This document shows, piece by piece, positions 9,098-17,905 of a stretch of DNA of 58,476 nucleotides. The position numbers and the translations under genes are program-made. This DNA comes from Prochlorococcus sp. AG-409-M05 (lineage in GTDB: Bacteria > Cyanobacteriota > Cyanobacteriia > PCC-6307 > Cyanobiaceae). The stretch covers positions 1 to 58,476 of the forward strand of contig QCKJ01000009.1 of the NCBI GenBank assembly GCA_003215435.1, in the 5' to 3' direction. The notes under the pieces are model-generated. The model was not told the origin of the DNA, did no database searches, and saw only the letters and a list, made by a program, of their open reading frames with translations. Each line of letters opens with the position of its first letter. The stretch's first letter is position 1.

Positions 9098-10198
9098 TTG
9101 ATTAGCTCTTCTATACAAGGGGTTCCTGTGATAAAATCAATTACCTGCGGAATGCTCTTGTCAACTATCAAACCCAGGGTTTTCCATCAGAAAAAAACTG
9201 AACTCCAAAATGTTCTTCCATTAGACACCCCATTCTCAGTACACATTGATGTATGTAGCGTTTGTAATTTTAAATGTACATTTTGCTTCCAAAATGACAA
9301 AGAAGGCATGAAGAAGTCCGGAGTGAAATGGGGGATGATGGATATTGATACATTTAAGCGTACAGTTGATGATCTAAAGAAATTCCCACAAAAGATAAAG
9401 AAAGTTAAAATTGGCAATCATGGTGAGCCTACTCTTCATCCCAATTTACCAGAGATGATCAAGTACATCAGAGATGCAAAAGTTTGCGAAATAGTTGAGA
9501 TCTTCACTAATGGCTCTAAGTTAGAACCTACTCTCAATCAGAAACTGATAGACTCTGGCCTCCAGCGAATGAATATATCAGTTGAAGGACTTACCGAAGA
9601 AAGTTATAAATTAGTGGCAGATTATAATATTAATTATAACGAGTTTTTAGCGAATATTCGTGACCTTTATCAACGTAAAGACGATTCTTTATCCCTTTAT
9701 ATAAAGGTTGTTGATCATGCCGTTTTAAAATCAGAGCCAGGACGCCCTACAATAGATTTAACAAAGGAGCAAAAGGATTATTTCTACAATACTTTTGGAG
9801 AAATTTCTGATGAAATGTCAGTCGAAAATATTGTCCCACAATGGGCCGAAACTGACCAGAACGAACTGAACGATGTAGGAATGTATGGGCAGAAGATTGA
9901 TGTTTTGAAAAAAGTGTGCCCATTTCCTTTTATGTATCTACATATCAACAGTGATGGTACAGTTGCTGGCTGCACTCTTGACTGGGCAAGGAAAGTCTTA
10001 GTAGGAGATGTACGTGTTAGTACCTTGATAGAAGTTTGGAATGGTGAGCAAATGAAGAAGCTTAGACTTCAGATGCTAAAGGGGCAAAGAGATCAAATAC
10101 CAATGTGCAACACATGCAATGCACCTAATGTATGCGTAATTGATAACTTAGATCCATTCGCTAAAGATTTAATTAGCAAGTTCGAAAGCAACGCATGA
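9098..10198 (+). CDS. Radical SAM/SPASM domain protein
   Basis: The 366-residue protein has the radical SAM cluster motif C56-x3-C60-x2-C63, then KIGNHGEPTLHP resembling the GGEP strand. A C-terminal SPASM region (CPFPFMYLHINSDGTVAGC...CNTCNAPNVC) binds auxiliary clusters. SPASM proteins modify peptides or small molecules. In surface-glycan clusters of cyanobacteria they are common but their function is undefined. The TTG at 9098 lies 20 bp after the methyltransferase stop; GTG near codon 11 is an alternative. The stop overlaps the next gene by ATGA, so the two are coupled. It differs strongly from the radical SAM gene at 2852. Confidence 0.85.
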   Translation: MISSSIQGVPVIKSITCGMLLSTIKPRVFHQKKTELQNVLPLDTPFSVHIDVCSVCNFKCTFCFQNDKEGMKKSGVKWGMMDIDTFKRTVDDLKKFPQKIKKVKIGNHGEPTLHPNLPEMIKYIRDAKVCEIVEIFTNGSKLEPTLNQKLIDSGLQRMNISVEGLTEESYKLVADYNINYNEFLANIRDLYQRKDDSLSLYIKVVDHAVLKSEPGRPTIDLTKEQKDYFYNTFGEISDEMSVENIVPQWAETDQNELNDVGMYGQKIDVLKKVCPFPFMYLHINSDGTVAGCTLDWARKVLVGDVRVSTLIEVWNGEQMKKLRLQMLKGQRDQIPMCNTCNAPNVCVIDNLDPFAKDLISKFESNA

Positions 10199-11049
10199 CC
10201 TATAAAATTATTATCGCTGGTTCAAATGGCTATCTTGGCAGAAATATTTATGAATATTTTCTAACTAAACCTAATTTTGAAGTTAAAAATATTAATCGCT
10301 CTGACTTTGACTTGACTTCTACTCAAAAACTACATGACTTTGTATCAGAATTTAAGCCAGATTTCTATATTCATTCAGCTGTAAATATTAATGATTTTGA
10401 AAATAATATCAAAATGCATTATTCACTAGAAGCTATATCTAATGTTTGCGGAAAAATAATCACTCTAGGATCTGGTGCCGAGTATAACCCTAAAGCCTAT
10501 AAGCCTTTAATGAAAGAGGAATATTTCGGAAACTCCGTACCCGAGGATATATATTCATTATCTAAATATACGATAGCAAGGTTAATCAATGAGGGATCTG
10601 CTAATATCTATAATCTAAGACTGTTCGGCATATTCGGTAAATATGAAGATTACACTAGACGATTTATCTCTAATAATTTAGTCCGCCATTTAAATCATTT
10701 GCCATTAAAAATGAATAGGGATATAGCATTTGATTATTTATATGTTCCAGACTTTCTTCAATCACTCGAAGCCTTTTTACTTACTGACCCACCTAGAAAT
10801 ACATATAACTTATGTACAGGTAAACCTCTTTCTTTTCTTTATATGCTACACGAAATATGCAACGTACTAGAAATTAATAAGGATGAAATTATCATTGTTG
10901 ATCAAACGCCATCTGAATATGAATACTCTGGGGATCCATCTCTGTTTAATAGTGATATCTTACCAGTAAAAATCACTCCCTTCTCCACATGTATCCAGCA
11001 AATGTATGATTGGTATATCGAACAAAATTTCTCTTTTATTGAGCAATAG
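10195..11049 (+). CDS. NAD-dependent epimerase/reductase, extended SDR family
   Basis: The 284-residue protein has an N-terminal dinucleotide motif GSNGYLG at residues 9-15 and an active-site YSLSK (Tyr-xxx-Lys). An LRLFGIFGKYE segment is typical of RmlD/GalE-like sugar SDRs. The length is near that of 4-keto reductases. It begins with ATG overlapping the stop of the radical SAM gene as ATGA, so it belongs to the same operon. It probably reduces or epimerises the keto intermediate produced by the CDP-sugar enzymes upstream, comparable in role to YerI in yersiniose synthesis. This role is inferred from position. Confidence 0.85.
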   Translation: MTYKIIIAGSNGYLGRNIYEYFLTKPNFEVKNINRSDFDLTSTQKLHDFVSEFKPDFYIHSAVNINDFENNIKMHYSLEAISNVCGKIITLGSGAEYNPKAYKPLMKEEYFGNSVPEDIYSLSKYTIARLINEGSANIYNLRLFGIFGKYEDYTRRFISNNLVRHLNHLPLKMNRDIAFDYLYVPDFLQSLEAFLLTDPPRNTYNLCTGKPLSFLYMLHEICNVLEINKDEIIIVDQTPSEYEYSGDPSLFNSDILPVKITPFSTCIQQMYDWYIEQNFSFIEQ

Positions 11050-11268
11050 ATGGATACCCTTTTCTATGGGTTCAGAAAACTCTCTCATACATATGTCCAA
11101 ATCTTGAAGGACGACTGTTTTTAGCTCATCTTTTCTTCTTCAATATCCATTCCTAAACCTATAATAGAATGAGTTAAACCTTCACGAGACTTTTCCTTCA
11201 GCTAAGTTATAATAGAAAAATCAATACATTAGATCTTCTAGCTAATTCCACCTCCGCAATTAAATAAG

Positions 11269-12063
11269 ATGTATTTTGGCAATAATGATTTCTTAGTACA
11301 CATTCGAGAGCTTATCCCTAAGGGCTTGCTAGCACTCAAATCGGAGTACGAAGCTGAGGGAGTAAGAAGAGATGAATTTCAGGCAATAGCTCTTGTTTGC
11401 AAGTCACTTTCTCTTCCTTTATCTTTAAAGATTGGTGGATGCGAGGCAATTACAGATTTATATGATTGCCGCAAATATGATGTTGATTATATAATCGCTC
11501 CAATGATAGAGTCATCCTATGCAGTAAAGAAGTATGAGGCTGCTATAAAACGGATTTTTCCTGCTCAAAAGTGTTCTAACAATTTCCTCATAAATGTTGA
11601 GACCATCTCTGCTTACAATAATCTTGATTCAATTTTAGAACTTATATCGGAAAGTAATTATCTTAAAGGAGTAGTTTTTGGCCGAGTAGACTTTTCATCC
11701 TCTTTAAATAAAGGAAGAGAATTTATTGATTCAGATTATATTAATAAAGTAGTTATTGATGTTTCAAAAAAATGTAAGGAAAGAGGTATTGAATTTGTTT
11801 TAGGAGGAGGAATATCATCTAAATCAATAGATTTTCTACTTCATTTGTCAGATATTCATTTGACTAGGTTTGAGACAAGAAAGTGTATATTTGATCCACT
11901 TATGTTGAAAAATGATAAAGCATCATCAGTTTTACTTCAAGCTGTCCATTTAGAGTTGTTGTGGTTGAATGCCAAACGAAACTATTACAAAAGTCTTGTC
12001 ACAGAGGATGATCAACGAATTGATATGTTAGAAAGAAGGCATATTTACGAAATTACAGATTAG
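11269..12063 (+). CDS. HpcH/HpaI aldolase/citrate lyase-like TIM-barrel protein
   Basis: The 264-residue protein contains KIGGCEAITDL near 54-64 and YIIAPMIESSYAVKKYEAA near 74-92. These match the HpcH/HpaI family, in which the Glu of a P-M-(V/I)-E-S motif helps bind metal and pyruvate or oxaloacetate. GVVFGRVDFSSSL and FVLGGGIS fit later barrel strands. Relatives cleave or form C-C bonds with pyruvate. Within a polysaccharide island it could build or degrade a keto-acid or extended sugar. It is separated from the operon to the left by 219 bp and converges on the Nudix gene. The C-terminal helix region is longer than usual and basic. Confidence 0.7.
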   Translation: MYFGNNDFLVHIRELIPKGLLALKSEYEAEGVRRDEFQAIALVCKSLSLPLSLKIGGCEAITDLYDCRKYDVDYIIAPMIESSYAVKKYEAAIKRIFPAQKCSNNFLINVETISAYNNLDSILELISESNYLKGVVFGRVDFSSSLNKGREFIDSDYINKVVIDVSKKCKERGIEFVLGGGISSKSIDFLLHLSDIHLTRFETRKCIFDPLMLKNDKASSVLLQAVHLELLWLNAKRNYYKSLVTEDDQRIDMLERRHIYEITD

Positions 12064-12091
12064 TTTGCCTGCAATAAATGTTGATTAAGAT

Positions 12092-12673
12092 CTACTTCTT
12101 ATAAATATTAGTTAGACGGCTATCATTTCCTATAAATCTAACTTCTTGGTTTCCCTTCCTTCCCTTGCTTATTATAGAAACATACCTTTTGTGATTAATA
12201 ATTATGTTATCAGGAGCCTCCTTGAAAAATCTAATTTCACTATTTAATGAGGAGTCATTCTCAATGAAATCACATTCAATAAGAAAAGATATGAAATGTC
12301 TTCTTGAGATTCTTATAGGTAAAATTGTTTCTGTAATAGCAATAATACGCCATGAATCTATATTTACACCAAGTTCTTTTTCTGCAGTTTTTTTAACTCT
12401 CTCTTCAAGAGTCTCTCCGATTCGAAAAATCCCACCAGGAAGATGCCATCCTGCGATTGGAACATCCTTTGACTTTTCTCTCCAACTCATAGCAACTTTC
12501 TCCTCTTTATTATAAACCAAGAGTTCAATATTCACTAAAGGAAGCATATATGAAGCCAATTTAAACATAAAATAGTTCAATCCTTGTTCTGGCTTTTTAA
12601 CAATAAATGGTAAGAAAGCGTCAATAATATCGTTCACTAGCAAGTTAAACTTGTTTGCCTTATGATTAGCCAT
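12092..12673 (-). CDS. Nudix hydrolase resembling GDP-mannose mannosyl hydrolase
   Basis: The 193-residue protein has a Nudix fold with WHLPGGIFRIGE-TLEERVK-KTAEKELGV. The canonical box G-x5-E-x7-R-E-U-x-E-E-x-G-U is degenerate: the R-E start is K-T and only one of the two central glutamates remains. GDP-mannose mannosyl hydrolase (Gmm/WcaH) shows the same loss and cuts at the sugar carbon rather than the diphosphate. The substrate here is probably a nucleotide sugar. It is the last gene of a leftward run of three (TPP enzyme, HAD, Nudix), starting 36 bp after the HAD stop. Confidence 0.8.
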   Translation of the reverse strand: MANHKANKFNLLVNDIIDAFLPFIVKKPEQGLNYFMFKLASYMLPLVNIELLVYNKEEKVAMSWREKSKDVPIAGWHLPGGIFRIGETLEERVKKTAEKELGVNIDSWRIIAITETILPIRISRRHFISFLIECDFIENDSSLNSEIRFFKEAPDNIIINHKRYVSIISKGRKGNQEVRFIGNDSRLTNIYKK

Positions 12674-12709
12674 TAACCTAGGTAATGAGATTAGAGTGTT
12701 AACCCTAGC

Positions 12710-13375
12710 TTACAAAGTATTGGCCACAAGTAAGTCTTCCAGCTTATTAATAAATTTCTTTGGCAATTCTGAAATAGGCCATTTGTAAAACCCATACCTT
12801 GCCGCAATAAAATCTATATTTAAAGATTCACAAGCAATCTTATCACCTAATGTATCACCTATATATACACAATTATGATTGACTACGCCAATATCTATTA
12901 GCTTTGCAAGGGCTTCCTTTTTTGAAGTAAAGATATCTCCCTTCTTAGTAATTAACTGATAATCAATTCCAACAATCAATTCAAAGTACTTCTCTAGGCC
13001 TTCTAGTTCAATTATTTTTCGTGCTAGAAGTGTAGGTTTGTTTGTTAATATTCCAAGTTTTAATTTCTTTTTGTATAGGAATTCTGTTAGAACTTCCCTT
13101 AGCTTAGGATAAATTTTGTAATTATAGATCCCTTTATTGTCATATTCAGACCTAAAACTTTGAGTAATGGAATTCATTTTATCCTCCGTTATTTCAGGGA
13201 CTAGGTTTTTCACCAGCTCACCTATAGGAGGACCTATGTAATTCACTATATCTTCTCTATTATTTATATCAAACCCGCAGTTTATACACGCACTTCTCAA
13301 TGATTCTATTATCCCTTCGGATGAATCCACAAGCGTTCCATCAAAATCAAATAAGATATCTATCGTGCTCCTCAT
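12710..13375 (-). CDS. HAD-superfamily phosphatase (Gph-like)
   Basis: The 221-residue protein has HAD motif I DFDGTLVDSSEG near the N-terminus, motif II LGILTNKP, and motif III/IV as a lysine followed by VYIGDTLGDKIAC. The alpha-helical cap between motifs I and II matches the phosphoglycolate phosphatase group. In this context it more likely dephosphorylates a sugar phosphate or an activated-sugar precursor. Its start overlaps the TPP-enzyme stop by four bases (ATGA), so both are translated from one message. Confidence 0.88.
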   Translation of the reverse strand: MRSTIDILFDFDGTLVDSSEGIIESLRSACINCGFDINNREDIVNYIGPPIGELVKNLVPEITEDKMNSITQSFRSEYDNKGIYNYKIYPKLREVLTEFLYKKKLKLGILTNKPTLLARKIIELEGLEKYFELIVGIDYQLITKKGDIFTSKKEALAKLIDIGVVNHNCVYIGDTLGDKIACESLNIDFIAARYGFYKWPISELPKKFINKLEDLLVANTL

Positions 13376-15216
13376 ATGCTCATTCCCTCTTCTCTAACAC
13401 ATTCAAGAACCTCCTTCTCTAAAAAAGGATACATATCGTCTAAATCGCTACTAGTCATAGTTCCATCTTCATTTTTTCTACTACTTACTTTAGGACTAAA
13501 TTCTTGAGCTTTATCAAGCACTATTTCATGTATAATTGGTCCTCGATAGGATAGAGATTCTTGAATAGCTTTCTTCATTTCTTTTCTACTAGATGTTTTC
13601 ATGTAGTGGATTCCGAATCCTTCACTAATAACTCGGAAATCCGGAAAATGAAGTCCAGATTCATTTCCACATCCAAATACTCTGCCAAAATAGTTACTCT
13701 GAGTTTGCCTGATTGAGTGATAACCTTGATTATTTAGGAGATAGATTTTAATTGGCAAAGACTTTCCTCCTATTACAGAAAGTTCTTGAATATTCATCAT
13801 CATCGATCCATCTCCAGCCAGGCATATTATTTCCTTATTACTTACAAGATGAGCACCAATAGAAGCGGGTATTTCGTAGCCCATAGAAGCACAACCAGAG
13901 TTGTGGAAAATCCTCTGACCTTTTTTAATTATTGTTGCCTGAAATCCAACAACACAAGCTGTACCATCTCCGCATACAGTTGTTGAACCTTCATCAAGTT
14001 GACTAGTTAACTCCTGTATGAAACTGTAGGGATTGATTCCTTGGACCTCTGATTCATTTCGTGGGAATCCTACCGGAAACTTTACTAGATTTGATTTGCA
14101 CCAGCATCTCCATTTATCCCAATTTTGATTTCTAATTAAATACTTTTCTGACTTGCCATGATTAAAATTTAAAATCCTTTTAGATAACGAGAAGAAGAAG
14201 CCCTTCGATGTTGCCTTTATCTTAAGGTCAGTCTTTAGACTTGGTTTGTTTAATTCATCTTGATCAATATCTACATGGCATTTCCAGGCATTCTTGGCAA
14301 AACTTTTCCAATTAAAACCCACTTGTCTAATATTTAGTCTACAACCAACAATTAACAGAAAGTCTGCTTGCTGTACGGCAAAGTTTCCTGCTCTATTCCC
14401 TACTGTACCTGGTCTACCTACATAACAAGGGTGATCATCCCAAAGCAAGTCGTTACTATTCCAACCTGTAACTGTTGGTATTCGCCATTCTCCCAAAAAC
14501 CTCAATAGTTCTTGATAACACTCTCCTATTCTGATCCCACTTCCAACATATAAAATCGGACGTCTAGATGAAGCCAATTTTTCTATTATTTGATCTAGAT
14601 CTACTTCCGAAACATCATGTCTCTTTATCTGAACATTGTTTATTCCTTCAGCTAGATACTCTACTTTAAATCCACTTTCAATTTCATCTACTTTCATACC
14701 TTGAACATCTATTGGCACATCAAGCCATACTGGACCAGGTCTATCACTCTTTGCGATCAGAAAAGCTTGATCTACTTCATATTTAATATTTTCTGCTACA
14801 TCGATTGATCTGATTCTTTTACATATCTTTGCCCCCATGCTAACAATATCTACTTCTTGATCACCCAACTGTCGTAGTCCTTTTAAACCTGAATTCTTTA
14901 CTAAAGTTTCTCTTTTAGCTTGGCCTGATATGACTATCATAGGAATCGAATCAACGTAAGCGCCGAAAACCCCATTCAAGGCATTTATTGAGCCTGGCCC
15001 AGCTGTTACATTTACTACGCAAGGAATCCCTGTTATTCGGCTATATGCCTCTGCTGCCATTGAGCAACTCTGCTCGTTATGCAAATAATGGACATCTTCT
15101 CCAAAGACATCCCCAAAAGCATCATTTAGGTGCATAGAAGCACCACCAGTAACAGTAAAAACTTTCTTGCAGCCTAGGAACTTCAATTGCTTAGCTATTA
15201 ATTCAGCAACTCTCAT
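13372..15216 (-). CDS. Acetolactate-synthase-like TPP enzyme, candidate YerE-type sugar acyltransferase
   Basis: The 614-residue protein has all three TPP-enzyme domains. Glu48 in LHNEQS is the cofactor-activating glutamate, the central domain carries PILYVGSGIR, and the TPP/Mg site is AGDGS (GDG at 468-470) with NN at 495-496. It is not the housekeeping IlvB: the sequence is divergent, no regulatory subunit gene is near, and it sits in a sugar cluster. In Yersinia, the homologous YerE transfers a two-carbon unit from pyruvate to the C4 keto group of a CDP-3,6-dideoxyhexose, and the rfbF/rfbG genes here supply such a CDP sugar. Other carboligase or decarboxylase roles remain possible. Confidence 0.85.
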   Translation of the reverse strand: MRVAELIAKQLKFLGCKKVFTVTGGASMHLNDAFGDVFGEDVHYLHNEQSCSMAAEAYSRITGIPCVVNVTAGPGSINALNGVFGAYVDSIPMIVISGQAKRETLVKNSGLKGLRQLGDQEVDIVSMGAKICKRIRSIDVAENIKYEVDQAFLIAKSDRPGPVWLDVPIDVQGMKVDEIESGFKVEYLAEGINNVQIKRHDVSEVDLDQIIEKLASSRRPILYVGSGIRIGECYQELLRFLGEWRIPTVTGWNSNDLLWDDHPCYVGRPGTVGNRAGNFAVQQADFLLIVGCRLNIRQVGFNWKSFAKNAWKCHVDIDQDELNKPSLKTDLKIKATSKGFFFSLSKRILNFNHGKSEKYLIRNQNWDKWRCWCKSNLVKFPVGFPRNESEVQGINPYSFIQELTSQLDEGSTTVCGDGTACVVGFQATIIKKGQRIFHNSGCASMGYEIPASIGAHLVSNKEIICLAGDGSMMMNIQELSVIGGKSLPIKIYLLNNQGYHSIRQTQSNYFGRVFGCGNESGLHFPDFRVISEGFGIHYMKTSSRKEMKKAIQESLSYRGPIIHEIVLDKAQEFSPKVSSRKNEDGTMTSSDLDDMYPFLEKEVLECVREEGMSI

Positions 15217-15467
15217 TGAGGTAACTTCGTCTATGCCTTTCTAGCTATTTTAACTCTTGATTTGTTTTTTTTCAATTTTATAGTTCTATTATAAATCTCT
15301 GCATATATTAAATGAATAAAGACTATCAGCTTAATGAAGCCTAGAATTCATAAACTTTCTTTTAACTCATGGATCAATACTCGATTAAACACACTAAGAT
15401 TTACTCACTATGAAAATCTTTATCATTCCTGAAAAACGATTCAAATCTTCTTTATACCTCGCTTATT

Positions 15468-16442
15468 TCACTTTAACCTTCTGCTAGATATTCTTCTTCT
15501 AATACCATTGTTTTGCGACTCAACTTGTCTTGATACTAGTGAAAGCAATAACATATTTATAGCCGAAGTAAATACTGTAACTAACCCTACTGTCGCTATT
15601 CCAGGTGCATAACCTGAATTACCTGACAGTTGATTGATGAGGATAAAGCTTAGGACAATAAAGGAAATGATCAAGCCAATCACTCCTACCCTTAGGCTTA
15701 ATTTACTTGCAATTGACTTGCTAGTGATAATTGAACTAGTCGCTTCATTTATATAGCTCGATAATGAATATTTGGATTTTCCATATATTCTTTCTGCAGA
15801 CCTATACTCAACAATTTTTGGTGACACGCATGCACTTGCTAAGCAACACCTTATATTCATATTTGTATTATCCCATAAATAAATAGCCTGTTTTATAGTC
15901 TCGCTACTGTAACAGCCAAAGCCATGGAAATCAGCTACAATTGAATCATCTCTGTTAGAGAAATCCATTATTTTATAGTATAAGTATCTCCCGGCTTTGA
16001 TGATGAACCTCTCTTTCTTAGACCTGCTTTTCCTGGCGATAACAGCATCATGATCTTCACGGCTTATAATCCACTGCTCCAGCATATCAATTCCGAACTC
16101 AGGAGGATCTTGTAGATCAGAATTCAGAAATATAATGGCGTCTTCTTTTTCGATTTTCTTTAGGCCGTGGATACCATTTGCATCTGGGCCATAGTTCATC
16201 ATATTCCTATAACCTATAACCTTGTTATCCTTTTTCATCAGCTCTAAAATTCTTTGACTGGTTTTGTCTTGACTGCAGTTATCAATGATGATCAGCTTCC
16301 AGTCTATACTTATACCCTTATTTCTTATTTCAAGAGATTTGATGGCTTTAGAGCAGGCTTCATATAGAGGAAATATGTTTGATTCTTCATTATAGGCGGG
16401 GCTTACAAATGCAATATCTAGGTAATCTATAGATGAGCTCAA
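15468..16442 (-). CDS. Family 2 glycosyltransferase, GtrB/DPM1-like, with C-terminal membrane helices
   Basis: The 324-residue protein has the GT2 start FVSPAYNEESNI, an IIDNCSQDKT segment, and FLNSDLQDPPE as the metal-binding motif shared with GtrB and polyprenyl-phosphate glucosyltransferases. Two hydrophobic helices lie near residues 240-300 and a basic tail follows. Such enzymes load a sugar on undecaprenyl phosphate for export and side-chain addition. The start is TTG at 16442, the only start codon that leaves the first GT2 strand intact. It is the right-most recognisable gene of the polysaccharide island. Confidence 0.85.
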   Translation of the reverse strand: MSSSIDYLDIAFVSPAYNEESNIFPLYEACSKAIKSLEIRNKGISIDWKLIIIDNCSQDKTSQRILELMKKDNKVIGYRNMMNYGPDANGIHGLKKIEKEDAIIFLNSDLQDPPEFGIDMLEQWIISREDHDAVIARKSRSKKERFIIKAGRYLYYKIMDFSNRDDSIVADFHGFGCYSSETIKQAIYLWDNTNMNIRCCLASACVSPKIVEYRSAERIYGKSKYSLSSYINEATSSIITSKSIASKLSLRVGVIGLIISFIVLSFILINQLSGNSGYAPGIATVGLVTVFTSAINMLLLSLVSRQVESQNNGIRRRISSRRLK

Positions 16443-16980
16443 TTTGCTTTTAATTTACATTATAAAATATTTTATCTCGATTTTGCTGAATCCACTCATT
16501 ATGTTCCATTCTGTGAACCAACTTAACCATCTCTCTTCCCCTAGGCTAATCGTTTAAACCGGCTTTATCTGTACTCTTCGGCCTGAACAAGTATTAAATG
16601 TAGAATAATAAAATATTTTACCTTAAGTATTGTCTTGCTAGTTTTTTATAATCAAAATAATTGCTAGTAGAGTTATCTTTGTAAGCCTTCTATATGGCTG
16701 CAAATATGCTTTTTTGTAAGGTAACTCTCACTTCTTACAAAATGCCTACTAGTGCGAGATATCTCACTAAGAATAAAATTCTTATGCCTTACCCAATTTG
16801 CGTTAAGATAAAAATTATACCTTTTGAGAGTGTCCATCCGATCAATAAACAAACCAAAACTGTTTTTAGGGAGTCCATTTTAATAGCCTAAGAAAATTAC
16901 AAATTCATTTTAGATAGTTCTATTGCTTATGAAAATTTCTTTTAAAAGAAGTAATTATTTGCATGAAAGAAACTCTAATA
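16443..16980. other. Non-coding stretch at the right edge of the polysaccharide island
   Basis: This AT-rich stretch of about 540 bp has no frame I can support. A 65-codon frame at 16694-16891 lacks a ribosome binding site and has no recognisable features. The region marks the change from sugar genes to small picocyanobacterial genes and must hold the promoter of the leftward glycosyltransferase gene. No integrase, tRNA or direct repeat was seen. Confidence 0.5.
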
Positions 16981-17190
16981 TCAGGTTGGATTAATTTTTA
17001 AACTCTGCCTGATCTTTGCAAACCCACTAGTGGGAGAATAGTGGTCTCTTATAGCTTCTAGAAAATCATATATAAATTCATCAGGGCAGTTGAGCTCTCT
17101 TTGTAACCGCTCCATTTCCTCGTGGACCGATACATAGGAATGGTTAATGATACCTTCCTTTTGTTCTTCTGATGGGAACCATTCAGCCAT
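16981..17190 (-). CDS. Small hypothetical protein
   Basis: The 69-residue protein is acidic-amphipathic, with MEWF-like aromatic start (MAEWFPSEEQ) and an EEMERLQRELNCPDEFIYDFLEAI helix pair. No membrane helix or cofactor motif is visible. Codon use and residue composition look like a genuine gene. I do not recognise the family. It stands alone between two non-coding stretches. Confidence 0.6.
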   Translation of the reverse strand: MAEWFPSEEQKEGIINHSYVSVHEEMERLQRELNCPDEFIYDFLEAIRDHYSPTSGFAKIRQSLKINPT

Positions 17191-17578
17191 TAAATAGCCT
17201 TATCTTAAGAAGGTGTCACCATGTTGACAGAGATTGTCGTAACTAAGCATTCCTTACGTTGGTCCTTCATTAAATGTTGATCGATAGCTATTAAGATCAT
17301 AAGGACCAAAAGATTTCCCTTTGCATGGATAATAAAATTGATTACTTCTATAGTCATTCAATGTTTAGTAGACTTAACAGATTTCATCTAATGGCCTTTT
17401 TCTCTTAAACTCCTTGTAAAGTATTCAATGCCCAATGAAAATTTATTGAATGCTGCAGAAGGGATCTTACGAATTAGAAAACATGTACAGCCCTGCCTAA
17501 TGAAGCTATTTGGTTGGCTTATAATGTCCCTCGGTTTTAAAGTGTTCAATATCGCTCATTAGATAAACACGCGATCTT
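17191..17578. other. Intergenic region between divergent small genes
   Basis: About 390 bp between divergent starts. It should hold promoters for both neighbours. I see no gene, strong hairpin or repeat in it. Confidence 0.4.
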
Positions 17579-17905
17579 ATGGCTACTAATCTCCCACCTT
17601 CCAATGATCGACTGGGTGATCAGTTGCCTTTGACTCCTTCAGGTAAGGATGTCCCTACGGCTGTGTCAATGATGGTTGATTCCATGACGAGCATGCTTCA
17701 AAGGGCCAAGCAAGACCTAGAAAGTGTTGACCAAAGAGCGAGAGCTGATTTAGAGCGAGTTGACCAAAGAGCCAGAGCTGACTTAGAACGAGTTGACCAA
17801 AGAGCCAGAGCTGACTTAGAGCGAGTTGACCAAAGAGCGAGAGCTGATTTAGAGCGTCTTGACCAAAGAGCGAGAGCAGATCATGAACGGCTTAAAAGGG
17901 ATTGA
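17579..17905 (+). CDS. Small protein of 11-residue tandem repeats (hendecad helix)
   Basis: The 108-residue protein has an ordinary N-terminal 45 residues (with VSMMVDSMTSML). The rest is five tandem copies of an 11-residue unit, consensus VDQRARADLER, preceded by a degenerate copy (QRAKQDLES) and followed by LKRD. An 11-residue period equals three helical turns, so it should form a long, highly charged amphipathic helix or right-handed coiled coil. The DNA copies are nearly identical, showing recent expansion. There is no signal peptide. The function is unknown; a structural or nucleoid/membrane-binding role is speculation. Confidence 0.75.
   Translation: MATNLPPSNDRLGDQLPLTPSGKDVPTAVSMMVDSMTSMLQRAKQDLESVDQRARADLERVDQRARADLERVDQRARADLERVDQRARADLERLDQRARADHERLKRD
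17726..17890 (+). repeat. 33-bp tandem repeat, five copies, inside a gene
   Basis: Copies start at 17726, 17759, 17792, 17825 and 17858. The first four differ at only a few positions: two have gcg/gat and two have gcc/gac in the same places. The last is more divergent. The unit length keeps the frame, so copy number can change without breaking the gene. Confidence 0.95.

Noticed and set aside
13372-15216. Housekeeping acetolactate synthase (IlvB)
   Set aside because: Divergent sequence, no IlvH partner, and location with HAD and Nudix genes in a sugar island make a biosynthetic ALS unlikely.
16694-16891. 65-codon frame at the island edge
   Set aside because: No ribosome binding site, no recognisable composition or domain; probably chance in AT-rich DNA.
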